Below, piece after piece: positions 1 to 8,416 of a stretch of DNA of 64,000 bases (the stretch's first letter is position 1; each line of letters begins with the position of its first letter). The position numbers and the translations under genes are program-made. The stretch is from the NCBI GenBank assembly GCA_905182455.1, contig CAJJBJ010000010.1, positions 1-64,000 of the forward strand, written 5' to 3'. This DNA is from an uncultured Planktomarina sp. GTDB lineage: Bacteria > Pseudomonadota > Alphaproteobacteria > Rhodobacterales > Rhodobacteraceae. The notes below the pieces were generated by a model, which searched no databases, was not told the origin of the DNA, and worked only from the letters and a program-made list of their open reading frames with translations.

Positions 1-83
1 GGTGGCTATTTGAATACCGAAGGGTCTTTAATTGGAAGGTCTGGATGGTAGTTCCACTCGCGTGATTGATGGTCTTTGGTCAT
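1..83 (-). pseudogene. N-terminus of sterol desaturase-like protein with in-frame TAG
   Basis: An ATG at 83 (minus) opens a frame reading MTKDHQSREWNYHPDLPIKD, then PSVFK, a TAG at 6-8, and a proline codon before the window ends. The W-N-Y-H-P-D-L-P-I stretch followed by a phenylalanine and then prolines resembles, from memory, the start of roseobacter sterol-desaturase (fatty acid hydroxylase superfamily) membrane proteins, where a tryptophan normally precedes the prolines. TAG in place of TGG would therefore be a nonsense change. The ATG lies 21 bases after the class II aldolase stop, which suggests a two-gene operon. Only the first 27 codons are visible, so the family call is tentative and the alternative is a short unrelated ORF. 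Confidence 0.4.
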
Positions 84-104
84 AGCTCTTGGTCCTATGT
101 GAGC

Positions 105-860
105 CTAAGCGGCGTAGCTGCTGCCTTCTTCATCTAAGATGGCCTTAAGTTCGGCCAAATGTCGGGCATCTTGCTCGGGGTAAGCTTCCAGCTCTTGTGC
201 TGTTTTCTCGGCAATGGCGTCATCGAGAATGCGCAAAGGCCGTCCAGTTTGCAGCGCCAAAAGGTAGGTCTGGCAGGCGCGTTCGAAGTAAAACATCCGG
301 TTAAAGGTTTCGGCCACCGTGTCACCAATGATTAAAATGCCGTGGTTGCCCATGATCATCACTTTTTTCTTTGGATCATCAAACAGACTGGCACAGCGGG
401 CGCCTTCCTCCTCAAAGGCAAGGCCGCCATAATTGTTGTCTATCACATAGCGGTTGAAAAACATGCAGGCGTTTTGATCTACAGCTGGCAGATTGCTGTC
501 CGCCAGTGACGCCAGCGCCGTGGCATAGGGCGAATGCACATGCATCGCACAGCGGGCATGTTTGCAATATCGGTGCAATCCGCCGTGCAGTCCCCAAGCG
601 GTCGGATCTGGTGCGTCGGGACCCTCCATACTGCTCGGATCATTGGCATCAACCACAATTAAGTCAGAAGCTTTGATGCGCGAAAAATGCATCTGATTGG
701 GGTTCATCAAAAACTTGGTACCCTCATCATTGATCGCAAAGCTGAAGTGATTGGCCACAGCCTCATGCATGTTTAGTCGCACAGTCCAACGAAACGCCGC
801 TGCCAAATCGACACGCTCCTGCCAATTGTCCATATTTGGGCGCGAAACTGATGTTGTCAT
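105..860 (-). CDS. Class II aldolase/adducin family protein
   Basis: A 251-residue cytoplasmic protein of the class II aldolase/adducin fold, a zinc-dependent family that includes fuculose-phosphate and ribulose-phosphate aldolases and epimerases. Likely zinc ligands are His107 and His109 in HVHSPYATAL and a third His near 173 in GNHGIL, the usual H-x-H...H spacing. Length matches the family. The ATG at 860 follows a good Shine-Dalgarno (AGAGGA). It lies just upstream of a sterol-desaturase-like start on the same strand. The substrate cannot be told: many roseobacter members of this subfamily are annotated only at family level. An inverted repeat sits directly in front of the ribosome binding site. 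Confidence 0.88.
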   Translation of the reverse strand: MTTSVSRPNMDNWQERVDLAAAFRWTVRLNMHEAVANHFSFAINDEGTKFLMNPNQMHFSRIKASDLIVVDANDPSSMEGPDAPDPTAWGLHGGLHRYCKHARCAMHVHSPYATALASLADSNLPAVDQNACMFFNRYVIDNNYGGLAFEEEGARCASLFDDPKKKVMIMGNHGILIIGDTVAETFNRMFYFERACQTYLLALQTGRPLRILDDAIAEKTAQELEAYPEQDARHLAELKAILDEEGSSYAA

Positions 861-872
861 TGGGCGGTCCTC

Positions 873-899
873 TTTACATTTTGGGGTATAAAATGTGAA
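873..899. promoter_or_regulatory. Inverted repeat in front of class II aldolase gene
   Basis: TTTACATTTT at 873-882 and AAAATGTGAA at 890-899 form a near-perfect inverted repeat (9 of 10 pairs) with a 7-base spacer, 13 bases upstream of the aldolase ATG and abutting its ribosome binding site. It has the size and symmetry of an operator for a dimeric repressor, or could fold as a weak RNA hairpin. No regulator gene is adjacent. Confidence 0.35.
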
Positions 900-939
900 T
901 TTTGTTGATGAAACCAGTCTATTCGCGACATCGCTCGGA

Positions 940-1368
940 CTAGGCCCCTTTTACTAGTAGGCCATCGGCATCGATCAGCAGGCTGCCATCTTCTTTGGCA
1001 TAAGGCGCGGGGGGCCATTGTTTGAGCAGTGATAAAACCTCACTGGACGGACGACACAGGCGCACCTGGCCTTTGCAGGCAACAAAGGGGCGATTGACCA
1101 AGATAGGATGGGCGACCATGGCCTCCAAAAGCTGTTGCTCTGTCACATCGGGCGAGGTCAGGCCCATCTCTTCGGCGGGGGTTTTGGACACTCTGAGCGC
1201 CTCATGCGTGGTGATGCCAGCGGTGGAAAAGAGGGTTTGTAATTGCGGTATGCTCCAACCTGAAGTTAAATATTCAATAACATTAGGGGTATAGCCTGCA
1301 TCTTTGACAATTTGCACCACATTGCGCGAGGTGCCGCAATTTGGATTGTGGAAAATAACAATATTCAT
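940..1368 (-). CDS. arsC: Arsenate reductase (glutaredoxin-dependent)
   Basis: A 142-residue ArsC of the glutaredoxin-coupled type, reducing arsenate to arsenite in the cytoplasm. The start is MNIVIFHNPNCGTSRN with the catalytic cysteine at 11. Arg59 (ALRVSK), Arg93 (LVNRPFV) and an arginine at 103 or 106 correspond to the oxyanion-binding arginines of the E. coli enzyme. An upstream in-frame methionine would add 64 residues unlike the family, and the ATG at 1368 has AAAGGG in front of it, so the short form is chosen. It stands alone, without arsB or arsR, and is divergent from the adenine deaminase gene with about 85 bases between the starts. Members of this family without ars genes nearby may serve other thiol chemistry. 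Confidence 0.9.
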   Translation of the reverse strand: MNIVIFHNPNCGTSRNVVQIVKDAGYTPNVIEYLTSGWSIPQLQTLFSTAGITTHEALRVSKTPAEEMGLTSPDVTEQQLLEAMVAHPILVNRPFVACKGQVRLCRPSSEVLSLLKQWPPAPYAKEDGSLLIDADGLLVKGA

Positions 1369-1453
1369 GATGTGCCCTTTGTGTGTCGCAGACTGCGGTG
1401 AGAAAAAGTGTAATGGGGCTTGCGCAGATCGTCCAGATCGGAAAGCTTGGGCT

Positions 1454-3244
1454 ATGGAAAACACATTTAAAACTTGGCCTGAGAGTGCTGCGCAATTGGT
1501 CGCGGTCGCAGCAGGCCGCAACGCAGCTGATACTGTTATTTTAGATGGCAAGCTCGCCAATGTTCATACCCGCGAAATTTTGCGCTGGGATATTGCTATC
1601 GTCGACGGGCGCTTTGCCTATGTAGGCCCGGATGCCAGCCATTGTATCGGGCCTGACACTGAGATTTTGCGCACAGATGGATTTGTGATCCCTGGCCTCT
1701 GCGACGGGCACATGCATGTCGAAAGCGGCATGCTCACCCCTGCGGAGTTTGCCCGTGCAGTCATCCCCCATGGCACCACCACGATGTTCACGGATCCACA
1801 TGAAATTGCCAATGTGATGGGCTTGGAGGGGGTGAGGCTTATGCATGATGAGGGGTTGATGCAGCCTGTGAATATGTTCACACAAATGCCAAGCTGCGCC
1901 CCATCTGCGCCCGGCTTAGAGACCACGGGCTTCGAGATCAGCGCCGAGGATGTGGTCGAAGCCATGGCTTGGCCGGGCATTATTGGGCTGGGTGAGATGA
2001 TGAATTTCCCCGGGGTGATCAATGGCGATCCGCAAATGTTGGCGGAAATGGTGGCCACGGCGCGGGCGGGCAAAACCATTGGTGGGCATTATGCCAGCCC
2101 CGATCTTGGCCCCGCCTTTCACGCCTATGCCGCGGGCGGTCCTGCGGATGATCATGAGGGCACCTGTGAAGCAGATGCGGTGATGCGGGTGCGGCAAGGC
2201 ATGCGTTCGATGCTCCGGCTCGGAAGTGCGTGGTATGATGTTGAAACTCAGATCACCGCGATCACTGAGCGAGGGCTGGATTCTCGGAATTTTATTCTAT
2301 GCACTGATGATTGTCATTCGGGCACTTTGGTCAATGATGGCCATATGAACCGGGTGGTGCGTCACGCTATTGCCTGCGGCTGTGATCCGATGGTGGCGCT
2401 GCAAATGGCTACGATCAACACTGCAAGCCATTTTGGTTTAGAGCGCGAGCTGGGCAGCATAGCGCCCGGGCGCCGCGCGGATGTCATCTTCACCAGTGAC
2501 CTCACAACCCTGCCGATTGAGCGGGTGATAGCGCGCGGCAAAACCGTGGCTTTGAACGGAGATCTCACCACAGAGTGCCCGCATGTGGCTTGGCCTGACG
2601 CAGCCCGCCAAACCGTGCGCATGGGGGCGGATAAAACGGCCTCTGAGTTTGCCATCGCCGCCCCTCATGGGGCGCTATCTGCAGACGTGTGGGTGATTGG
2701 GGTGATTGAAAATCAAGCGCCGACTAAGGCTCTGGAGGCAACATTGCCCGTGCGCGAAGGCTGTGTTGTGGGGCAGGGTGATATTTGTAAGATTGCGCTG
2801 GTGGAGAGGCATCAGGCCCGCGGATCTGTGACAAATGCTTTTGTCTCTGGCTTTGGGTATCAAGGGCAAATGGCTGTGGCCTCAACCGTGGCCCATGACA
2901 GTCATCACATGATCGTCGTGGGGACCTGCCCTGAGAACATGGCACAGGCGGCAAATCGTTTGGCTGAAGTTGGCGGTGGGGTGACGGTTTGGAAGGACGG
3001 GGCTGAACGGGCTTTGATCGAGCTGCCCATCGCTGGATTGATGTCAGATGCACCTGCCGCCACAGTGGCTGCAAAGGCCGATGAAATGGTGCAGGCGATG
3101 GCAGATTGCGGATGCAGTTTGAATAATGCTTATATGCAGCATTCCTTACTGGCCCTTGTAGTGATCCCCGAGTTGCGGATCAGTGATCTCGGATTGGTGG
3201 ATGTGACGCGGTTTGAAATCACTCCCGTATTGAAAGGCGCATAG
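1454..3244 (+). CDS. ade: Adenine deaminase
   Basis: A 596-residue amidohydrolase that converts adenine to hypoxanthine and ammonia in purine salvage. The metal-binding motif H-M-H-V-E-S-G lies at residues 86-92, and the chain continues with the long C-terminal domain typical of Ade (usual length about 560-600). The longer upstream reading frame overlaps the divergent arsC and has no family similarity, so the ATG at 1454 is chosen. The stop shares one base with the start of the AMP nucleosidase gene, so the two are translationally coupled. Together they would take AMP to ribose 5-phosphate and adenine, then adenine to hypoxanthine. Confidence 0.93.
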   Translation: MENTFKTWPESAAQLVAVAAGRNAADTVILDGKLANVHTREILRWDIAIVDGRFAYVGPDASHCIGPDTEILRTDGFVIPGLCDGHMHVESGMLTPAEFARAVIPHGTTTMFTDPHEIANVMGLEGVRLMHDEGLMQPVNMFTQMPSCAPSAPGLETTGFEISAEDVVEAMAWPGIIGLGEMMNFPGVINGDPQMLAEMVATARAGKTIGGHYASPDLGPAFHAYAAGGPADDHEGTCEADAVMRVRQGMRSMLRLGSAWYDVETQITAITERGLDSRNFILCTDDCHSGTLVNDGHMNRVVRHAIACGCDPMVALQMATINTASHFGLERELGSIAPGRRADVIFTSDLTTLPIERVIARGKTVALNGDLTTECPHVAWPDAARQTVRMGADKTASEFAIAAPHGALSADVWVIGVIENQAPTKALEATLPVREGCVVGQGDICKIALVERHQARGSVTNAFVSGFGYQGQMAVASTVAHDSHHMIVVGTCPENMAQAANRLAEVGGGVTVWKDGAERALIELPIAGLMSDAPAATVAAKADEMVQAMADCGCSLNNAYMQHSLLALVVIPELRISDLGLVDVTRFEITPVLKGA

Positions 3245-4725
3245 TGTTCATGGACAAAACGGATCATATTTTCACACTGCCTGATGATATTGCAGCGCAG
3301 AATTTCGAAAATGCACCGGATGCGGTGGCGCATTTAACTGAGCTCTATCAAGCTGCTGCTGATTTTCTATGTGCAAAATTCGTATCCGTCTTAGAGACTG
3401 GCGGCTCCAGCACCCGCTACCGCGCCTATTATCCGGAGGTGAGGATCACCACCAAAAGCTATGCCTCTGTCGACAGCCGCCTGTCCTTCGGCCATGTCTC
3501 AGGCCCGGGCACCTATGCCACCACTGTCACACGCCCGGCCTTATTTAGCCACTATCTGGAGCAACAGCTGCGCTTGCTGATGGAAAATCACAATGTGACT
3601 GTGCAAGTGGCCTATTCTGACACGCCCATCCCGGTGCATTTCGCCGTGGCCAATGATCCCAGTTTAATTGTCCCACCAGACGCCTCTGGGTTTACGTTGC
3701 GTGATGTGTTTGATGTGCCTGATCTGTCGACCACCAATGATGATATCGTCAATGGCAGTACACAGCCGAAAGCGGATGGCAGTCAACCGCTGGCGCTGTT
3801 CACTGCACAGCGTGTGGATTATTCTCTGGCAAGGTTGGCACATTATACTGCCACCGATCCCGCCTATTTCCAAAACCACGTGCTCTTCACGAACTACCAA
3901 TTTTATGTGGAAGAGTTTGAGGCCTTTGCGCGCCAGAAATTGGCAGATCCCGCCAGTGGATATTTGGCTTTTGTGGGTACCGGCAATCATCAGATCACTC
4001 GCAGTGACGGCAATTTGCAGCGGTCCGAAAAAACGCCACAAATGCCAACCTACCATTTGACGCGGGCTGATGGCAGCGGGATCACTTTGGTGAATATCGG
4101 TGTGGGTCCGTCCAACGCGAAAACTGCCACTGATCATATAGCTGTTCTGCGCCCGCATGCTTGGTTGATGGTGGGGCATTGCGCTGGGCTGCGTAATTCG
4201 CAGAGCCTTGGGGATTTTGTTTTGGCCCATGCCTATCTGCGCGAAGATCATGTTTTGGATGATGACCTGCCGGTCTGGGTTCCAATCCCGGCTTTGGCGG
4301 AAATTCAAACCAGCTTGGAGCAGGCTGTGGCGGAGGTGACGGAATTGCGTGGATATGATCTCAAGCAAATAATGCGCACCGGAACCGTGGCCACAATCGA
4401 CAATCGAAATTGGGAGCTGCGTGATCAATCAGGCCCCGTGCGTCGGTTAAGCCAATCACGCGCCATCGCTTTAGACATGGAGAGCGCCACAATCGCGGCC
4501 AACGGTTATCGTTTCCGGGTTCCCTACGGCACCTTGCTGTGCGTGAGCGATAAACCCTTGCATGGAGAGTTGAAATTGCCAGGAATGGCAACTGACTTTT
4601 ACAAAACCCAAGTTGCGCGCCATCTTAGGATTGGTATTCGCGCGATGGAACTCTTGCGTGAAATGCCACTGGAACGGATTCATTCTCGCAAGCTGAGGAG
4701 CTTTGAAGAGACGGCTTTCCTGTAA
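3244..4725 (+). CDS. amn: AMP nucleosidase
   Basis: A 493-residue protein matching AMP nucleosidase, which hydrolyses AMP to adenine and ribose 5-phosphate. The N-terminal part is the Amn-specific region (SFGHVSGPGTYATTVTRP near 80-97). The C-terminal part is the nucleoside-phosphorylase-like domain, with AFVGTGNHQITRS and a late ALDMESATIAANG segment followed by CVSDKPLHGE. The start is GTG at 3244, overlapping the ade stop by one base; an ATG two codons on (3250) is an equally good start. Its product adenine is the substrate of the upstream ade product, so the pair forms a functional unit for AMP breakdown. Confidence 0.93.
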   Translation: MFMDKTDHIFTLPDDIAAQNFENAPDAVAHLTELYQAAADFLCAKFVSVLETGGSSTRYRAYYPEVRITTKSYASVDSRLSFGHVSGPGTYATTVTRPALFSHYLEQQLRLLMENHNVTVQVAYSDTPIPVHFAVANDPSLIVPPDASGFTLRDVFDVPDLSTTNDDIVNGSTQPKADGSQPLALFTAQRVDYSLARLAHYTATDPAYFQNHVLFTNYQFYVEEFEAFARQKLADPASGYLAFVGTGNHQITRSDGNLQRSEKTPQMPTYHLTRADGSGITLVNIGVGPSNAKTATDHIAVLRPHAWLMVGHCAGLRNSQSLGDFVLAHAYLREDHVLDDDLPVWVPIPALAEIQTSLEQAVAEVTELRGYDLKQIMRTGTVATIDNRNWELRDQSGPVRRLSQSRAIALDMESATIAANGYRFRVPYGTLLCVSDKPLHGELKLPGMATDFYKTQVARHLRIGIRAMELLREMPLERIHSRKLRSFEETAFL

Positions 4726-4760
4726 TTTTTCAAAAGCATTTAATTTTTTTCAGATTTAAC

Positions 4761-4778
4761 GACACAATTTGTTGTGTC
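4761..4778 (+). terminator. Hairpin after amn, possible weak terminator
   Basis: GACACAA-TTTG-TTGTGTC is a perfect 7-bp inverted repeat 36 bases after the amn stop, followed by TTTC rather than a full T run. It could terminate the ade-amn transcript weakly or act as an operator in front of the HU gene. Confidence 0.35.
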
Positions 4779-4813
4779 TTTCTACAATATGCAGTTAACT
4801 ATCAGAAATTGGT

Positions 4814-4829
4814 GCCCAAGGTGTTGGGC
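4814..4829 (+). promoter_or_regulatory. Leader hairpin directly upstream of the HU ribosome binding site
   Basis: GCCCAA-GGTG-TTGGGC (6-bp perfect stem, 4-base loop) ends a few bases before the TAGGAG ribosome binding site of the HU gene. It lacks a T run, so it is not a terminator. A role in mRNA stability or translation control is possible but inferred only. Confidence 0.3.
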
Positions 4830-4846
4830 TTGTTAGGAGAAAATGA

Positions 4847-5134
4847 ATGTCGAAACCTATGACGAAAACACAGTTGGTTGCTGCCTTGGCAGAGAAAATG
4901 GACACCGACAAAAAATCAGCAGTAGCCTCTTTGGATGCGATTTGTGATTTGATTACAAGTGAAGTTTCTGGCGGTGGCGCTGTAACTTTGCCTGGCGTTG
5001 GCAAAATATATTGCCGTGAGCGTCCAGAGCGCATGGTGCGTAACCCTGCCACCGGCGAAAGCTTCAAAAAAGGCGCTGACAAAGTTGTCAAAATGACAAT
5101 TGCAAAAGCTCTTAAAGATAGTGTGAACGGCTAA
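4847..5134 (+). CDS. HU family DNA-binding protein
   Basis: A 95-residue nucleoid protein that bends and compacts DNA as a dimer. The order is typical: N-terminal helical dimerisation region (MTKTQLVAALAEKMDTDKKS), then the beta-arm segment with the motif G-V-G-K-I, R-x-x-x-R-N-P-x-T-G near residues 60-71, and a short C-terminal helix. The ATG at 4847 is preceded by TAGGAG. It is monocistronic, bounded by a strong terminator downstream. Whether it is HupA-, HupB- or IHF-like cannot be decided; the sequence is of general HU type. Confidence 0.93.
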   Translation: MSKPMTKTQLVAALAEKMDTDKKSAVASLDAICDLITSEVSGGGAVTLPGVGKIYCRERPERMVRNPATGESFKKGADKVVKMTIAKALKDSVNG

Positions 5135-5158
5135 GTTCAACTTACTGTTTTAATTTTA

Positions 5159-5194
5159 AATCCGTTCCAATTGCGTTGGAGCGGATTTTTTTTG
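5159..5194 (+). terminator. Rho-independent terminator of the HU gene
   Basis: AATCCGTTCCAA and TTGGAGCGGATT pair over 12 positions (one G-U) around a 5-base loop and run straight into a T-rich tract, 25 bases after the HU stop. Confidence 0.88.
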
Positions 5195-5322
5195 TTTAAA
5201 TTTAGGTGTTTGGCGGCGTTTCAGCTGTAAGGCTATAGGTTGTAGGCGTCTGACAAGCCTTGCGCCCTTTAGTGATATTGCTCAAAGCTTAGTGCAATCG
5301 ATTTATGGGGAAGTGCTACACG

Positions 5323-6192
5323 ATGGATTTGCGCGCTATATTGGCCGGCTTGGCATTTGCACTTATTTGGTCCTCTGCTTTCACCTCGGCTCGGATCATC
5401 GTAGCGGACGCGCCGCCTATTTTGTCGCTGTCTCTACGCTTTCTAATTTCTGGCCTGATTGGTATAGCGATTGCGCGTATGCTGGGTCAAACTTGGCGGC
5501 TGACGCCGGGGCAATGGAAGGCCACGATTGTATTCGGCATCTGTCAAAATGCGCTTTACTTGGGGCTAAATTTTGTTGCAATGCAGTCTATTGAAGCCTC
5601 CTTGGCCTCGATAATTGCCTCCACAATGCCACTTGCTGTGGGATTCGCTGGCTGGGTTTTCTTTTCAGAACGTCTGTCTTGGGTCGGAATTTTGGGACTT
5701 TTGGCCGGCGCCGTGGGAGTTGCCTTAATTATGGGCGCTCGTATGCAGGACGGGGCGGATCTTTTTGGCATCGTTTTGTGCTTCATCGCAGTGGCTTCTC
5801 TGACGGTGGCGACATTGATGGTGCGGGGGGCCTCCTCGGGGGGCAATATTTTGATGATTATCGGTCTGCAAATGTTGGTTGGCTCGGTGTTATTGGCTGT
5901 GCCGGGGCTGCTTTTGGAGCATAAAGTTGTGCTTTGGTCGCCTAAGTTGATCCTTGCTTTTTCATATACGGTCCTGATGCCCGGACTTGTCGCCACGTTT
6001 ATTTGGTTTTGGTTGGTGCAGCGCATTGGGGCGGTTAAGGCCGCGACATTTCACTTTTTGAATCCATTTTTTGGGGTCGCAATTGCTGCACTTTTTCTGG
6101 GCGAGAGCCTACGCATCTGGGATATTATTGGAGTTGTTGTGATCATGTTTGGAATTTTGGCGGTGCAAATGGCGCGCCAAACGCAGGCGTGA
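5323..6192 (+). CDS. DMT family (EamA) transporter
   Basis: A 289-residue inner-membrane protein with about ten hydrophobic segments arranged as two EamA repeats, the pattern of drug/metabolite exporters. The ATG at 5323 (MDLRAILAGLAF) has GGGGAAG nine bases upstream; an in-frame ATG at 5305 would add six polar residues and has no ribosome binding site. Substrate unknown: the superfamily exports amino acids, nucleosides and other metabolites. It converges on the TIGR04282 gene with only 26 bases between stops. Confidence 0.88.
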   Translation: MDLRAILAGLAFALIWSSAFTSARIIVADAPPILSLSLRFLISGLIGIAIARMLGQTWRLTPGQWKATIVFGICQNALYLGLNFVAMQSIEASLASIIASTMPLAVGFAGWVFFSERLSWVGILGLLAGAVGVALIMGARMQDGADLFGIVLCFIAVASLTVATLMVRGASSGGNILMIIGLQMLVGSVLLAVPGLLLEHKVVLWSPKLILAFSYTVLMPGLVATFIWFWLVQRIGAVKAATFHFLNPFFGVAIAALFLGESLRIWDIIGVVVIMFGILAVQMARQTQA

Positions 6193-6218
6193 GGCCATAA
6201 GGTTGCGGCCAGTTGAGC

Positions 6219-6806
6219 CTAAAGATCAGCCGCCTCGTCCACATCATGAAGCTCAGCCACTGTGGCAATCTTTAGGTCCGGAATGCTAGCTATTGTATCT
6301 TGCAGGGCCGTTGCTGTGGACCAGCGCACGCCGTGAAATAGCTGTGGTGGAGTGGGTGAGTTGCGCTTTAATCCGATGAGCCAATAGCCACCGTCAGGCG
6401 CGGGGCCGAAGGTGGCGTCATGGTCGCCTATACTGCGAAACGCTTGCCATATCTCACGGGACGTCACCCCCGGAATATCTGCGCCTATGATGCATAAAGG
6501 CCCGCGTGGCAGGCCGTCAAACACCGCCTTCATTCGGGTACCAAGATCACCTTGGCCTTGGGGGATGCGGGCGATGCCTTGCGGCCAAACACGACTCTGT
6601 AGGCCTTCATGATCAGGGGAAACCGCGAGGATCAACTCCCATCTGGGATCTTGTAAACGGCGCAAAAGTTGGCGAGTTTGATGTCGAAACCACCAAGCAG
6701 AGGCGGTCAACCCGATGCGCCGCCCCAGCCGTGTTTTTACCTTGCCCGGACGTGGTTCTTTGACCATGATCACCAAACGTCGGCGGTATTTAGGTGAAAT
6801 AATCAC
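6219..6806 (-). CDS. TIGR04282/DUF2064 glycosyltransferase-like protein
   Basis: A 195-residue protein of the DUF2064 family, a GT-A-like nucleotidyl/glycosyltransferase fold named for arsenosugar biosynthesis in some bacteria. Visible motifs are [14 protein letters not shown] near the N-terminus, [11 protein letters not shown] in the middle (the acidic residue expected to bind metal and nucleotide) and [14 protein letters not shown]. The start overlaps the end of dapE by 17 bases on the same strand. No arsM or radical SAM arsenosugar gene lies nearby, so a role in arsenosugar synthesis is not supported here, although an arsC is about 5 kb away. Confidence 0.85.
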   Translation of the reverse strand: MIISPKYRRRLVIMVKEPRPGKVKTRLGRRIGLTASAWWFRHQTRQLLRRLQDPRWELILAVSPDHEGLQSRVWPQGIARIPQGQGDLGTRMKAVFDGLPRGPLCIIGADIPGVTSREIWQAFRSIGDHDATFGPAPDGGYWLIGLKRNSPTPPQLFHGVRWSTATALQDTIASIPDLKIATVAELHDVDEAADL

Positions 6807-7920
6807 TTAAAATCCGAGTGTAGATTGATTTCAATTGATGTATTTGGGCGATCTCGACGCGTTCGTCCACTTGGTGCATGGTTTTCCCGACCAACCCAAA
6901 TTCGACGACGGGGCAATGATGCTGCACAAAGCGGGCATCAGATGTGCCACCACTGGTGGACATTTCTGGTGTGCGGTTGGTTTCAACCTGCACGGCGCGG
7001 GCCACAAGTTCAGACAGGGCGCCCGGAGGTGTGATGAAGCTTTCGCCTGAAATGCTGACGTCTAATACAACCCCGACACCAAACTCAGCGGAAATTTCGT
7101 CAGCTTGGCCCTGAAGCCATGTTGTGAGGCTGGCGCCAGAATGGGCGTCATTGAACCGAAGGTTTACAGTCGCACGGGTTTGGGCCGGGATAACATTGGT
7201 TGCGGGATTGCCCGTGTCGATGGTGACAACGGCGAGGCTGGAGGCATCAAAATGCTCGGTACCTTGGTCCAATTCGGCGCAACTCAGCTGATCAACCAAA
7301 CGCGCCATGGCTGGAAGCGGATTGTTGGCGCGGTGCGGATAAGCGGAATGACCCTGCTGACCGGTAATGGTGAAAAATGCATTCATTGAGCCTCGACGGC
7401 CAATCTTCATCATTTGCCCCATATCATCGGGACAGGTTGGCTCGCCGACCAGACAGACATCCATGGTCTCGCCATGGGCCTGCATCCAGTCAAGCAAGGC
7501 CACGGTGCCATTTTTGGCTGGGCCCTCTTCATCGCCAGTGATTGCCAAAACGATTGAGCCACCAGGAGGGGTTTCAGAGACAAAATCCATCGCCGCCGCC
7601 GCAAATGCCGCAACGCCAGATTTCATATCCGTCGCGCCGCGCCCATACATGAAGCCATCACGAATTTCAGCGCCAAATGGATCAACAGTCCAAGCCGCCA
7701 AATCACCCACAGGTACCACATCGGTATGCCCATTAAAGCCAAAGGTCTTTCCTGTGCCCCAGCGTGCAAAAAGATTGGAGACTTCGCCGCGATCCACCCG
7801 CGTGCAGGTGAAGCCATGGCTCGACAGCCGTTCTTCAAGCAGGACCAAGGCCCCACCTTCAACCGGGGTGACACTGGCGCAGCGAATCAAATCGGCGGTG
7901 AGTTGGGCCGGATCAACCAT
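6790..7920 (-). CDS. dapE: Succinyl-diaminopimelate desuccinylase
   Basis: A 376-residue M20-family zinc amidohydrolase that releases succinate from N-succinyl-LL-diaminopimelate in lysine and peptidoglycan precursor synthesis. Metal ligands and catalytic residues are visible: His65 and Asp67 ([10 protein letters not shown]), Asp98 ([11 protein letters not shown]), and the Glu pair at 131-132 ([11 protein letters not shown]). Length is normal. Its ATG overlaps the stop of the upstream small gene (TGATG). It belongs to a minus-strand dap group with dapD about 500 bases upstream, though a terminator separates dapD from the next gene. Confidence 0.96.
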   Translation of the reverse strand: MVDPAQLTADLIRCASVTPVEGGALVLLEERLSSHGFTCTRVDRGEVSNLFARWGTGKTFGFNGHTDVVPVGDLAAWTVDPFGAEIRDGFMYGRGATDMKSGVAAFAAAAMDFVSETPPGGSIVLAITGDEEGPAKNGTVALLDWMQAHGETMDVCLVGEPTCPDDMGQMMKIGRRGSMNAFFTITGQQGHSAYPHRANNPLPAMARLVDQLSCAELDQGTEHFDASSLAVVTIDTGNPATNVIPAQTRATVNLRFNDAHSGASLTTWLQGQADEISAEFGVGVVLDVSISGESFITPPGALSELVARAVQVETNRTPEMSTSGGTSDARFVQHHCPVVEFGLVGKTMHQVDERVEIAQIHQLKSIYTRILSDYFT

Positions 7921-8267
7921 CAGTGCGCGCCTTTGGGGGAGTTTTCAAAGAATGGAGTCATTTGGGCGACCACAACGCTGTTTTCATCCAAGGCGCGCTG
8001 CATCAGCTCTCGCTCTTCTTGGGTAATGTCGTGGCCCTCGGCCAAGCGTTCATCCAAAGTGCCATAGCCTGTGACATCCAAAGGCGCGAGATCGGCCTGC
8101 TTCAATATGGCCACGGTTTCGCGGACAGCTTCAGGCTCATCTACGCCGCTGGCATAGATCATCAACGCCCCACCGGTGGCTTCTTTGGGCAATCCGTCGC
8201 CTTCTTTTCGTCCCACCTCGACAAGCAAGGTATAGACATAGTGGGTTCGTTTAATTTTTTCGGTCAT
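7920..8267 (-). CDS. Conserved hypothetical protein between dapD and dapE
   Basis: A 115-residue soluble protein of no recognised family. It starts [20 protein letters not shown] and ends GAH, is acidic and helical in its second half ([20 protein letters not shown]), and has no signal peptide or membrane segment. An in-frame upstream start (8390) lies inside the dapD terminator, so the ATG at 8267 is used. The stop overlaps the dapE start (TGATG), which predicts translational coupling. Position suggests a link to diaminopimelate metabolism, but nothing in the sequence shows an activity. Confidence 0.75.
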   Translation of the reverse strand: MTEKIKRTHYVYTLLVEVGRKEGDGLPKEATGGALMIYASGVDEPEAVRETVAILKQADLAPLDVTGYGTLDERLAEGHDITQEERELMQRALDENSVVVAQMTPFFENSPKGAH

Positions 8268-8364
8268 GGCCACGCTGCTTTGTTGTTTGCATGTACTTAC
8301 CCTTTTCGGTGCCCTTTGGGAAAGGGGTTTCACGCAAAGTGATGGAATTTGGAGGTTTGCCCAA

Positions 8365-8395
8365 GAAAAAACCCGATGCAGAACCTGCACCGGGT
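8365..8395 (-). terminator. Rho-independent terminator of dapD
   Basis: Read on the minus strand, ACCCGGTGCAG and CTGCATCGGGT pair around a 3-base loop and are followed by TTTTTTC. It lies 21 bases after the dapD stop and separates dapD from the downstream hypothetical-dapE pair. Confidence 0.9.
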
Positions 8396-8416
8396 CATGT
8401 CACTTGAAATGAGTGT

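Noticed and set aside
3664-4428. 254-residue minus-strand frame
   Set aside because: Antisense of amn, no protein-like motif.
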